NCBI RefSeq assembly: GCF_016598535.1
Contig: NZ_CP066779.1
Coordinates: forward strand, 2,790,001-2,854,000
Direction: 5' to 3'
Length of the DNA stretch: 64,000 bases
DNA from: Rhodococcus sp. P-2
GTDB taxonomy: Bacteria; Actinomycetota; Actinomycetes; Mycobacteriales; Mycobacteriaceae
A program made the translations under genes and the position numbers. Below, in pieces: positions 27,169 to 35,248 of the stretch (its first letter is position 1; each line of letters opens with the position of its first letter). The notes beneath the pieces were generated by a model, which did not search any database, was not told the DNA's origin, and saw only the letters and a program-made list of their open reading frames with translations.

Positions 27169-27537
27169 GTGAATGGGTCGAGCGCGCGTCAGTTGATGAG
27201 CCAGATGCTCGTCGAGAAACGAAACAGTCTTGCGCCCGAGAAGGTCGGCATGCGATGCGAGGGAGCTCGCCGCATGCACGGCCTCAGCCGGCGTGATGTC
27301 GCACAGATCGCCGACATCAGTTTCAATCACTACCAGCGGCTGGAACAGGGTACGTCCGTTGGTGTTTCGGCTCCCGTCATCGTTCGTATCTGCGACGCCT
27401 TGTTGATGGAAGACGACGAAAAGGCGCGCATGCTGGCGTTGCACCAGGCATGGGCGCGCCCTCGTCGACCTCGGTCCGGATCTCAGGCTGCCGGTGAAAT
27501 CTCCGGTAGGCAGCGGGCCAGTTCGTCCGGTGTGTAG
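27169..27537 (+). CDS. XRE-family helix-turn-helix regulator, short form
   Basis: A 122-residue DNA-binding protein. The HTH is [20 protein letters not shown] followed by LEQG, as in the actinobacterial XRE group that normally continues into a C-terminal MmyB ligand domain. Here the protein stops soon after the helix [13 protein letters not shown], so the ligand domain is missing. GTG 27169 with AAGGTGG just upstream is chosen; ATG 27196 is possible. The 3' end overlaps the convergent acid phosphatase by 55 bases. Confidence 0.75.
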   Translation: MNGSSARQLMSQMLVEKRNSLAPEKVGMRCEGARRMHGLSRRDVAQIADISFNHYQRLEQGTSVGVSAPVIVRICDALLMEDDEKARMLALHQAWARPRRPRSGSQAAGEISGRQRASSSGV

Positions 27538-28931
27538 AAGAAACTTCCGGCGCTCACCGGAGCGCACGGGGCAGCAAACGCTGTCTCGCGCTCGTTGTAG
27601 AGCATTCGGACCAGGCGCTTACCGTCCGGTCCGCCGAACACGTCCCACTGCACGTTGGCGGCCATCGGGCTGACCTGCGCTCCGCGCCAAGGGTTGTTCG
27701 CATAGGTGTACAGGTCACCCTCGGCCTGCGAGACGGTGCTTCCCGGCAGTTTCAAGAGCGCGGCGAAGGGGATGATCGTTTCTGCGTGTGCAAACCGGAA
27801 GTCCGCTCCCGGTACGGCGGCGGCCCCGGTGTGTTCTTGTAAGCCGCGCAGGAACTCGTCGCGCAAGACGGTTGCCATCCGGTAGGTGACGTCTTCACCG
27901 GTGAAGCCCGGGCCCTTGGCGTAGAAGTCCTCGGCATCGTTCGTGTACGCGAGCCACTGCGCGTCCGCAGGTTCGATGAACCGCTCGAAATTCCACTTGC
28001 CTTCTTCGGCCATGCCCGGAGTGATGATGTACGTGTTGTACAGCATGTACGCGGCGTCGACCTCGTTGTCGATCGTGCTGGAACCCTTGCCGCGGTCGAC
28101 GAGTGAGAACTCGCCCGCGCTCAGGCGGTTGACGAAGTCCTCGGAGTAGAGCCTGAGCATCATGTGCCGCGAGACCTCGCGGGTGCGGGGAAGATCGGCA
28201 ATCTGATCGTCGACGGCCTTCAATCGCGGATCGGAATCCTCGTAGTCCTTGTAGTCGGCGTTTGCATCCGAGTCGTGGAAGTAGAGAAGGTCGGCATCCG
28301 TGGTCACCGGCGCAACATCGCCGGCGACGGCCGGAAACGCACCGGTCAGGCCCTGGGCGAAGTTCTCGGCGCTGTCCACGGCACGGTCGACACCCGACGA
28401 GGTCAACGTGATGGTTCCCTGTTGCGCTGCGATGGCGTCGAACAGTTGGGGGAGGCGCTCGGTGACCCGTGCTCCGAGTTGCCGATGTTCGGTGACTCCG
28501 AGTCCGCTGAGGTTGCCGTATCCCAGCTTCTTGTTCGCGGCCATGAGATCGCGAAGCGCCGGTCCGAATTCCTTGCCGACGGAAGTCAATGCGTTCTCGG
28601 CTTCGGCGAGTTCCCACAGCTGCAGGCTCAGGTCGTCGTACTTCAGGCTCGACAGTGCCCGGGAGCCGTGGCGCGCAACGCTTTCCGTGTACACGGGCGA
28701 GTATCCCGTCGGTGGTGCTTGATAGTCGGCGATACGCTGGCCGGGTGAGTACGGCGTCTTGGACGTGAAACCGCCGTCGGTCGACGCCGGGGTCTCAGCC
28801 GAGCCGGAACTCGACGCGGTGTCGAGCGAGCCAAAGGGCGACGCCGCGGCGATGGACTGAGCGCCACTGGTAACGAGCACGAGTCCGACCGCGCCGGCAG
28901 CCGCCAGAAAACCGAAGCGTGGGCTTCGCAT
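27483..28931 (-). CDS. Secreted histidine acid phosphatase (MINPP/phytase-like)
   Basis: A 482-residue exported phosphatase of histidine phosphatase clade 2. The signal peptide ends near residue 30. The catalytic motif is RHGSR (87-91), where the usual following proline is replaced (RHGSRAL), and the proton-donor motif is HAET (382-385). A tail with one cysteine pair ends the protein. Homologues hydrolyse phytate or other phosphomonoesters outside the cell. ATG 28931 follows GAGAGGA. It is convergent with the XRE gene. Confidence 0.85.
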   Translation of the reverse strand: MRSPRFGFLAAAGAVGLVLVTSGAQSIAAASPFGSLDTASSSGSAETPASTDGGFTSKTPYSPGQRIADYQAPPTGYSPVYTESVARHGSRALSSLKYDDLSLQLWELAEAENALTSVGKEFGPALRDLMAANKKLGYGNLSGLGVTEHRQLGARVTERLPQLFDAIAAQQGTITLTSSGVDRAVDSAENFAQGLTGAFPAVAGDVAPVTTDADLLYFHDSDANADYKDYEDSDPRLKAVDDQIADLPRTREVSRHMMLRLYSEDFVNRLSAGEFSLVDRGKGSSTIDNEVDAAYMLYNTYIITPGMAEEGKWNFERFIEPADAQWLAYTNDAEDFYAKGPGFTGEDVTYRMATVLRDEFLRGLQEHTGAAAVPGADFRFAHAETIIPFAALLKLPGSTVSQAEGDLYTYANNPWRGAQVSPMAANVQWDVFGGPDGKRLVRMLYNERETAFAAPCAPVSAGSFFYTPDELARCLPEISPAA

Positions 28932-29063
28932 GGTGTGTGAATCCTCTCCGTCGGTGCCGAGGTGGCACGACGGAAGGAAAGTTAGAACAGCTAAGCGTCC
29001 GATTTGCGCCTATTTGTCCATGTGCAGATGGACGCAGGGTGACAAGTTTCGGATTCGCCGAGC

Positions 29064-29180
29064 TCAGGAGGGTTTGGCGGCGATCCCGATCGAGACGGAC
29101 AGCGACAACGCGATGAGGGTCATGGCCAGCCACTGGTAGCTCTTGGGCGTGGGCTGCTTCTTACGTCCGAACTTGCTCAC
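29064..29180 (-). CDS. 38-residue single-span membrane protein
   Basis: A small frame beginning at GTG 29180, seven bases after GGGAGA. The peptide is basic for the first 13 residues (VSKFGRKKQPTPK), then has one hydrophobic helix (WLAMTLIALSLSVSIGIAA) and a short KPS end. The topology is N-in with a single span, like subunits or regulators of larger membrane complexes. No family is recognised. It lies alone between the acid phosphatase and the sulfite-exporter-like gene. The strong signals of start, helix and charge make it plausible, though not certain. Confidence 0.55.
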   Translation of the reverse strand: MSKFGRKKQPTPKSYQWLAMTLIALSLSVSIGIAAKPS

Positions 29181-29280
29181 TGATGTCTCCCGTTTGTCCG
29201 TGGGTACTCAGCACATATTACTGTTCCATTACCCCGATGGCGCGGTCGACGGGAAAAAGTGTGCGATCAGACAGGATCGG

Positions 29281-29997
29281 TCAAGTTGCAACAGTGACGC
29301 TACGGAGGAGCAGTGCGGTTGCGGCAACGATGATCACGTATGTCGTGACCCGATTCGAGGTGAGCAGAGAGATTCTGCGGGCGACCAATGTCCCGAGGGC
29401 GTGACCGCACAGCAACAGTGGGGACAGCGCGAGGGCTGTCAGCAGTTCGACGCGAGTGATGCCCACCTGAAACTGCAATGCAGCCAGTGTGGCCGCGGCC
29501 ATGAGGAGAAAGATCGTCGAGAGCGTCGACCGTAGTTCGGCAGCGTTCGGCGTCCGATATGTCAGTGAAAGTGGCGGGCCGGGCATGGCAGCCAGTGCGC
29601 CCATGAAGCCTGCCGCGATGCCGGCGCCGGCGAGTGCATGGCTGGTGCCGCTGAAGGACTTGCCCGTGAGGAGGGCTGCTCCCGCGGCCAATGCGACGAC
29701 GGCAACCAACACGTGCACGACGGTTACCTCGACGCGGCCGAGGAACCACAGACCCGCAGCAATTCCGGGAATCATTGTGGCACTGGCGATCAGTACCGCT
29801 TTCAGGTCGCAGTGCCGGCGTTCCCGGATTGCGACCAAGCCCATGATGGGTAGCGTGAGAAGTAGAAGTGGTGCCGGAACCAGCTGTGGCGCAATCAGAA
29901 TCAGGGCAGGGCCGGCGACCAGGCCGAAGCCCGATCCCGTTGCCGACTGAATTGCAGACGAGCCGACGAGTACGCAGGCGACCAGGATAAGAATCAC
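29281..29997 (-). CDS. TauE/SafE (TSUP) family anion exporter
   Basis: A 238-residue membrane protein with about seven to eight hydrophobic helices and the TSUP signature at the start (QSATGSGFGLVAGPAL), repeated in the second half as AGIAAGFMGALAAMPGPP. The family exports sulfite, sulfoacetate or other organosulfonates. GTG 29997 is used; the ribosome-binding site is weak. It diverges from the MocR regulator, and the pair shares a regulatory element with the aminotransferase region, so export of a sulfonate product is the best guess (inference). Confidence 0.85.
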   Translation of the reverse strand: MILILVACVLVGSSAIQSATGSGFGLVAGPALILIAPQLVPAPLLLLTLPIMGLVAIRERRHCDLKAVLIASATMIPGIAAGLWFLGRVEVTVVHVLVAVVALAAGAALLTGKSFSGTSHALAGAGIAAGFMGALAAMPGPPLSLTYRTPNAAELRSTLSTIFLLMAAATLAALQFQVGITRVELLTALALSPLLLCGHALGTLVARRISLLTSNRVTTYVIIVAATALLLRSVTVAT

Positions 29998-30031
29998 ATT
30001 CCCATTCTCTGGGCAGTCTGGCACTGCCGGA

Positions 30032-30065
30032 AGATCCAGATCGTGCAAGCATTGAGGGGGCCAGT
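30032..30065. promoter_or_regulatory. Shared two-part regulatory element, copy 1
   Basis: AGATCCAGATCG (30032-30043), a 13-bp spacer and GGGGCCAGT (30057-30065) lie between the TSUP gene and mocR, ending 17 bases before the mocR start. Exactly the same two blocks with the same spacing occur at 34264-34297. The second block is followed in both copies by a similar GAGGAACC. This fits a binding site of the MocR regulator. Confidence 0.7.
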
Positions 30066-30082
30066 ACCAGGAGGAACCGCAG

Positions 30083-31591
30083 TTGAGATCACACGAGAAT
30101 TTGGATGATTTTCTAGCGGGCCGGTCGGCGTATCTCGATGCAGACACCACGATGCCGATGTACCGCCGCGTGCGCGCGATGATCGAAGATCTCCTTGCCC
30201 GAGGAGTATTCGACGGCGGACGGCCTATGCCGTCGACGCGGTACCTCTCCCAGGAACTCGGGGTCTCACGTAACACCGTTGCTGCCGCATACGACGAGTT
30301 GATTGCGCTCGGTGTGATCGAGAGCAGGCCTCGCAGTGGGCTTTACGCGGCAACGCCGCTGACACGCGCCGCGGCCGAGTCCGTCTCGTCGGCCGAGCCC
30401 GTCGATTGGTCCACGTTGCTCCGACCCCGTGAGAGCGTCGAATTCACTCGTACTCTCGGGCATCCCGACGCTTTCGACTACCCGTACCCGTTCATCAGCT
30501 CCCAGCCCGAATTGCGTTCCTTCCCCGTGCGCGGTTGGTTGCGCGCCGCGAGTGAGGCAATGACCGGGCCGCATCTGCGATACAGCGTCCGTGACGCCGT
30601 CGATCAAGATGATCCGTTGCTCGTCGAGGCGCTCCGCAAGGAGATCCTGCCGTCGCGAGGAATCGAAGCGAGTTCCGACGAGATTTTGGTGACCAGCGGC
30701 ACCCAGCAAGGGCTTTCGCTGATCGCCGATGTTCTGCTCGGGTCGGGCAAGATAATGGGTTTCGAGAACCCCGGATACCTCGATGCGATGCACATCTTCA
30801 AGCGCTCCGGTGTGGAATTGTCCCCGGTCCCGGTGGACGGTAGGGGGGCGGTGTTCGATCGATCGACGGTGTTCGATGCCATGTACCTCACACCGAGCCA
30901 CCACCACCCCACCAACGTCACGCTGAGTCTGCCGCGCCGGAAGCTACTTCTCGAATTGCTCGAAGAGAGAAACGGTTTCGTGATCGAGGACGACTACGAC
31001 AGTGAATTCCGCTTTCGCGGTCGGCCGACCCCCTCGCTGAAATCGATCGGAGACAACCGTCGAGTCATCTACCTCGGATCCTTCTCGAAATTTCTCTCGG
31101 CGGGTCTTCGGATCGGTTACATCGTCGCCGATGCTCCAGTCATTGCCGCACTTCGGGCCGAGCGTCATCATCGAACCAAACACCTGCCCGGTCACATCCA
31201 GCGCTCGCTCGCGCTTTTCATCACCTCGGGGGACTACCACAAGGTTCTGCGCTCGCACCGTCGTCGACTCAAGCAGAATTGGGAGATCATCACCGAGTCG
31301 ATCAACACGTATATGCCACGTGTGGAAGCATCATCGTTTCCTCCGGGCGGTGTCAGTGTCTGGTACACCGGCCCGGAGGATCTCGACGCTGCAGAGTTGA
31401 CCGAAAGGGCAGCGAAGCAGGGGATTCTTGTTGCTGACGGATCGCGATACTTCTTTCCCGGCACCGGCTCGCACAATTGCTTGCGGCTGGGCTTCGGTTC
31501 GATAGCCCAGCAGTCGATCGAGCCCGGCATCGCCCTGCTCGGGGGTATTGCTCATCGAATGCTCGACGAGACTCGCCGAATCAGTGGGTGA
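30083..31591 (+). CDS. MocR/TauR-type transcriptional regulator (GntR wing + aminotransferase fold)
   Basis: A 502-residue PLP-dependent regulator. The GntR-like winged helix covers about 26-87 (TRYLSQELGVSRNTVAAAY). The fold-type-I aminotransferase domain follows, with the PLP lysine in SFSKFLSAG (Lys336) and the cofactor-contacting IEDDYDSEFRF. MocR proteins sense PLP-linked amines; TauR, GabR and PdxR are known members. TTG 30083 follows AGGAGGA. It is divergent from the TSUP gene, and its 3' end overlaps the convergent dehydrogenase by 11 bases. It likely activates the aminotransferase/importer genes. The effector is probably an amino acid or taurine-like amine. Confidence 0.9.
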   Translation: MRSHENLDDFLAGRSAYLDADTTMPMYRRVRAMIEDLLARGVFDGGRPMPSTRYLSQELGVSRNTVAAAYDELIALGVIESRPRSGLYAATPLTRAAAESVSSAEPVDWSTLLRPRESVEFTRTLGHPDAFDYPYPFISSQPELRSFPVRGWLRAASEAMTGPHLRYSVRDAVDQDDPLLVEALRKEILPSRGIEASSDEILVTSGTQQGLSLIADVLLGSGKIMGFENPGYLDAMHIFKRSGVELSPVPVDGRGAVFDRSTVFDAMYLTPSHHHPTNVTLSLPRRKLLLELLEERNGFVIEDDYDSEFRFRGRPTPSLKSIGDNRRVIYLGSFSKFLSAGLRIGYIVADAPVIAALRAERHHRTKHLPGHIQRSLALFITSGDYHKVLRSHRRRLKQNWEIITESINTYMPRVEASSFPPGGVSVWYTGPEDLDAAELTERAAKQGILVADGSRYFFPGTGSHNCLRLGFGSIAQQSIEPGIALLGGIAHRMLDETRRISG

Positions 31592-32840
31592 GGCCCCTGG
31601 CTCGGTGTGCTCTGGCAACCCGGCCGACCGCGAGAGCCATCGCGGCGCGTCGGAGTGTGGATCCGGTAGTCGCAGCCTGATCGAGTACCGACGACCACGC
31701 TGCGGTCATTCGATCATCCAGTCCACGCTCGACGTCGGAGAGCGTCCACCAGTAACCTTGTTGTGCCTGAACCCATTCGAAATACGAGACCACAACTCCT
31801 CCGGCATTTGCGAGGATATCTGGCACCACAAGCACTCCGGATCGTTCGAGGATCTTGTCCGCCTCGGCCGTGGTCGGTCCGTTTGCGCCCTCCACGATGA
31901 TGCGAGCACACACCCGAGATGCATTGTCGGCATTGACAACGCCCTCGACTGCCGCCGGCACCAACAGGTCGACATCCAGTTCGAGTACCGCCGCCGGATC
32001 GATCGGGAGTCCTCCACCGAACGCCGCAACTGTGCCACGTTCTTCGGAATGTGCCCGCAGACGCGACAAGTCGAGACCGTCGGTGTTGTGCACTGCGCCG
32101 AATCTGTCACTGACGGAGATGATTCGAACCCCCGCCTCGGCAAGGTAGTCCGCGGCATCCGCGCCGACTTTGCCGTATCCCTGAACGACTGCCGTCGCCG
32201 AGGACGGTGCAATGCCTTCTTTCGCCAGAGCCAACAGCGAGATGTGAGCGACGCCGCGAGAAGTGGACGTCCGTCGGCCGAGCGAGCCGCCGAGATCAAG
32301 GGGCTTGCCTGTCACCACGCCCGGGACACCACGACCCCGAGTTGCGGAATATGCGTCCATCATCCAGGCCATGGTCTGCTCGTCGGTGCCGACGTCCGGA
32401 GCGGGAATATCGTTGTCCGGCCCTATGACGGGTGAGATTCCCTGGGTGTACGTCCGGGTGAGACGTTCGAGTTCGGCGGGGGACAGTGTCCGGGGATCGA
32501 CGTCGACTCCGCCTTTCGCCCCGCCGTAGGGGATGTCGAGAAGCGCACACTTCCATGTCATCCACATCGCCAGAGCACGGACTTCGTCCAGATTTACCTC
32601 GGAGCTGTATCGGATCCCACCCTTGGCCGGCCCGCGGGCGATGCTGTGCTGCACCCGGTATCCGGTGAAGACCTCCACGTCGCCGTTGTCGCGGACAAGA
32701 GGAACACTGACGGTCGTTTCACGCCTGGCAGCGCCGAGGATGCGGTGCAAACCTTCGGGGTAGCCCAGGACTGCCACTGCCTCCGCGAGTTGAACACGCG
32801 CGTCGTCGAGCGCATTCGCCTGAACAGTCGACGCTGTCAC
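31581..32840 (-). CDS. Glu/Leu/Phe/Val dehydrogenase
   Basis: A 419-residue NAD(P)-linked amino-acid dehydrogenase. The substrate motif PAKGGIRY (71-78) and the catalytic-lysine motif PYGGAKGG (Lys109) are intact, with the Rossmann segment VVQGYGKVGADAA further on. It would release ammonia from glutamate (or a related amino acid) and regenerate the keto acceptor. GTG 32840 overlaps the aminotransferase stop as GTGA. Together they form a deamination module: transfer of an amino group to 2-oxoglutarate, then oxidative deamination. The preferred amino acid is not provable. Confidence 0.9.
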   Translation of the reverse strand: MTASTVQANALDDARVQLAEAVAVLGYPEGLHRILGAARRETTVSVPLVRDNGDVEVFTGYRVQHSIARGPAKGGIRYSSEVNLDEVRALAMWMTWKCALLDIPYGGAKGGVDVDPRTLSPAELERLTRTYTQGISPVIGPDNDIPAPDVGTDEQTMAWMMDAYSATRGRGVPGVVTGKPLDLGGSLGRRTSTSRGVAHISLLALAKEGIAPSSATAVVQGYGKVGADAADYLAEAGVRIISVSDRFGAVHNTDGLDLSRLRAHSEERGTVAAFGGGLPIDPAAVLELDVDLLVPAAVEGVVNADNASRVCARIIVEGANGPTTAEADKILERSGVLVVPDILANAGGVVVSYFEWVQAQQGYWWTLSDVERGLDDRMTAAWSSVLDQAATTGSTLRRAAMALAVGRVARAHRARGLTH

Positions 32841-34189
32841 CGGGGGCCGTCGTAGTAGGAATCGGCTACGTCCAGCGCAGTGTCGAGCATGGCAAGCGCA
32901 GCGTCGACTTGTGCGGGGGTCACGGTGCACGGCGGGACCACGTGGATGCGGTGGTAGTTGTTGAAGACCAGCAGCCCCGCCTCCCGCGCCGCTGTCATGG
33001 TCCGACCGATCGCAGCGTTGGTGCCGCCGTACGGGGACAGTGGTTCGCGTGTCTCACGGTTCGTGACGAGATCGAGTGCCCAGAAGACTCCGAGACCTCG
33101 GACGTCTCCGACGCTCGGGTGTTTGTCAGTGAGAGCAGCGAGCCCCGGACCGAGTGACGTGCGGCCGATGAACTCGGCATTCTCGACTATGCGTTCCTCG
33201 TGCATCGTCGTGATGGTGGCCACGGCGGCGGCGCAGGCGAGCGGGTGGCCGGAGTACGTCATGCCGCCGGGGTAGGGACGCTCGGCAAACGAGTTGTAGA
33301 CCTTCTCACCGACGATGACTCCGCCGAGGGGCACGTAGCCGGAGTTCACACCCTTGGCGAAGGTGATGAGATCGGGGACGACATCGTAGTGGTCGATTGC
33401 CAGCCAGGCTCCGGTGCGACCGAAGCCGGACATGACTTCGTCACAAATCATGACGATGCCGTATCGGTCGCAGATGTCCCGGACACCCTTCAGGTATCCG
33501 GGCGGTGGCGGCATGATGCCGGACGTGCCGGGAACCGATTCGACGATGATCGCTGCAAACGCTGACGGACCTTCGAATCGGATCAGAGTTTCGAGGTGCT
33601 CCAGTGCGCGCTCGGACTCCTGTTGCTCCGTCTCGGAACGAAACTCGGACCGATAGAGAAACGGACCGTGAAAGTGGACAGCTCCTGAGTTGCCGTAGTC
33701 GTTCGGCCAGCGACGGTGATCGCCGGAGAGATTGATAGTCTCCGCCGTCGCACCGTGGTAGGAGCGGTACGCCGAGAGAATCTTGTATCGACCGGTGTGG
33801 AGGCGCGCCATGCGGATGGCGTGCTCGTTGGAATCCGCACCGCCACTGGTGAAGAAGACTCGATCCATCCCCTCAGGGGAGATCTCGGCGATCAGTCGCG
33901 CCGCTTCGGACCGAGCCTCGTTCGCGTGAGCAGGTGCGATGGTGCACAGTTTCGCTGCCTGTTCCTGGACGGCGGCGACAACCTTCGGGTGCTGATGTCC
34001 TACGTTGGTGTAGACGAGTTGCGAGGAGAAGTCGAGATATTCCTTGCCTTCGCCATCCCAGAGGTAGCAACCTTCACTACGTTCGACAACCATGGGTTGC
34101 AACGACTTCTGAGCCGACCACGAGTGAAAGACATGCGCTCGATCCAGTTCGTAGGTCCGTTGTGACGTGCTGAGTGCGGGAGCTGCCAT
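32837..34189 (-). CDS. Class III aminotransferase, taurine/omega-amino-acid type
   Basis: A 450-residue PLP enzyme. The PLP lysine is in DLITFAKGVNSGYVPLGG (Lys279), with Asp250-Glu251 in CDEVMSGFGRTGAW. The front segment DRVFFTSGGADSNEHAIRMA matches omega-amino-acid:pyruvate and taurine:pyruvate aminotransferases. The reaction removes a terminal amino group to give an aldehyde such as sulfoacetaldehyde. The divergent reductase could reduce that aldehyde. ATG 34189 follows AGGAGG and the gene is coupled to the dehydrogenase by a GTGA overlap. Substrates such as beta-alanine, GABA or putrescine cannot be excluded. Confidence 0.85.
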   Translation of the reverse strand: MAAPALSTSQRTYELDRAHVFHSWSAQKSLQPMVVERSEGCYLWDGEGKEYLDFSSQLVYTNVGHQHPKVVAAVQEQAAKLCTIAPAHANEARSEAARLIAEISPEGMDRVFFTSGGADSNEHAIRMARLHTGRYKILSAYRSYHGATAETINLSGDHRRWPNDYGNSGAVHFHGPFLYRSEFRSETEQQESERALEHLETLIRFEGPSAFAAIIVESVPGTSGIMPPPPGYLKGVRDICDRYGIVMICDEVMSGFGRTGAWLAIDHYDVVPDLITFAKGVNSGYVPLGGVIVGEKVYNSFAERPYPGGMTYSGHPLACAAAVATITTMHEERIVENAEFIGRTSLGPGLAALTDKHPSVGDVRGLGVFWALDLVTNRETREPLSPYGGTNAAIGRTMTAAREAGLLVFNNYHRIHVVPPCTVTPAQVDAALAMLDTALDVADSYYDGPR

Positions 34190-34501
34190 GGCAGAAACCT
34201 CCTGATCGAGGGTTGAACTTCTTCAGTCCACCCAATGATGGAGAACAGTGGTGGCCCGTCGCCAGATCCAGATCGGACGCGATCTGGAGGGGCCAGTTAC
34301 ACAGAGGAACCATCGCGTTAACACGAGTCGAGTACGTTACGACTGGCCCGAGAAAATGACCCTGCAGGTGGCACTGGAGCAGGTGCCAGATTATGAGCAG
34401 ACTGGTGAGCAGTTCATTCGATGCCGATGGGAATCTCCCAGGGCATGAACAACATTCACCAGCAGGATTCTGCAGCATCATTCTCGAAGGAGTTCCCCAC
34501 T
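34190..34501. promoter_or_regulatory. Divergent control region between aminotransferase and reductase
   Basis: This 312-bp gap holds no gene. It contains the second copy of the shared element (34264-34275 plus 34289-34297). An 8-bp inverted repeat GGGCCAGT / ACTGGCCC also spans 34290-34297 and 34342-34349, and a 6-bp repeat TGGCAC / GTGCCA lies at 34369-34374 and 34383-34388. The repeat arm overlaps the shared block, so a regulator dimer may contact both. These features suit a MocR-type activator serving promoters in both directions. Confidence 0.65.
34264..34297. promoter_or_regulatory. Shared two-part regulatory element, copy 2
   Basis: AGATCCAGATCG (34264-34275) and GGGGCCAGT (34289-34297) are separated by 13 bp, as in copy 1 at 30032-30065. 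The spacer sequences differ. Retained spacing argues for a protein-binding site rather than chance. It is 67 bases before the aminotransferase start. Confidence 0.7.
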
Positions 34502-35248
34502 ATGTCCGTCATGAAGACTCCAGTAGCTGTGGTCACCGGGGCCAGCAGTGGCATCGGCGCGGCGACGGTTCGGCACCTCGTCAAGGAGGGATTCGATGTG
34601 GTGATGGGTGCGCGCAGGATGGATCGGCTAGAGGAGTTGGCGGCCGAAACGGGCGCTCGCGCTCTACCTCTCGACGTGACCGACGTCGCCTCGGTTGATG
34701 CTTTCTGCAACCTGATTGAGCGCTGTGACGTGTTGGTCAACAATGCCGGTGGCGCGCTCGGCGCAGACAGTATCGCCGATACCGACGAGGCGGACTGGAC
34801 CGCGATGTTCGATGTGAATGTCCTGGGTGTCCTGCGCGTCACGCAACGGTTGCTGCCACGGTTACGTGAGAGCGGGAACGCCACCGTCGTGAGTATCGGA
34901 TCGATCGCCGGCCGCGAGCCGTATCTGGGAGGGGGAGGGTACAACGCTGCGAAACATGCTGTGACAGCACTCACTCGGGTGTTGCGACTCGAACTTCTCG
35001 GAGAGCCGATCCGTGTCTGTCAGATCGATCCGGGCATGGTGGAGACGGAGTTCAGCATGGTGCGCTTCGGCGGTGACAAGAAGCGTGCCGCCGCCGTGTA
35101 CGCCGGCGCCGATCCACTGACCGCCGACGATATCGCGGATTGCGTTGCTTGGGTCGTCACTCGCCCGAGTCGGGTCAACGTCGACTCGATGCTTGTACTG
35201 GCCCGCGATCAGACCTCGGCTCAGCGAGTACACAGGAGGACCGCATGA
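34502..35248 (+). CDS. Short-chain reductase of the YdfG/IsfD type
   Basis: A 248-residue classical SDR. The cofactor motif is TGASSGIG (12-19); arginines in GARRMDRL favour NADPH. The catalytic residues are Ser134, Tyr147 and Lys151 (YNAAK). The C-terminus is diagnostic: PGMVETEFSMVRFGGDKKRA, then PLTADDIADCVAWVV, matching the YdfG (3-hydroxy acid dehydrogenase) and IsfD (sulfoacetaldehyde reductase) group. In this cluster, reduction of sulfoacetaldehyde to isethionate is the attractive role. ATG 34502 follows AAGGAG. It overlaps the permease by ATGA. Confidence 0.85.
   Translation: MSVMKTPVAVVTGASSGIGAATVRHLVKEGFDVVMGARRMDRLEELAAETGARALPLDVTDVASVDAFCNLIERCDVLVNNAGGALGADSIADTDEADWTAMFDVNVLGVLRVTQRLLPRLRESGNATVVSIGSIAGREPYLGGGGYNAAKHAVTALTRVLRLELLGEPIRVCQIDPGMVETEFSMVRFGGDKKRAAAVYAGADPLTADDIADCVAWVVTRPSRVNVDSMLVLARDQTSAQRVHRRTA

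Noticed and set aside
27483-28931. RHGSR without the following proline as an inactivating change
   Set aside because: Histidine acid phosphatases vary at that position and the HAET proton-donor motif is intact, so the enzyme is likely active.
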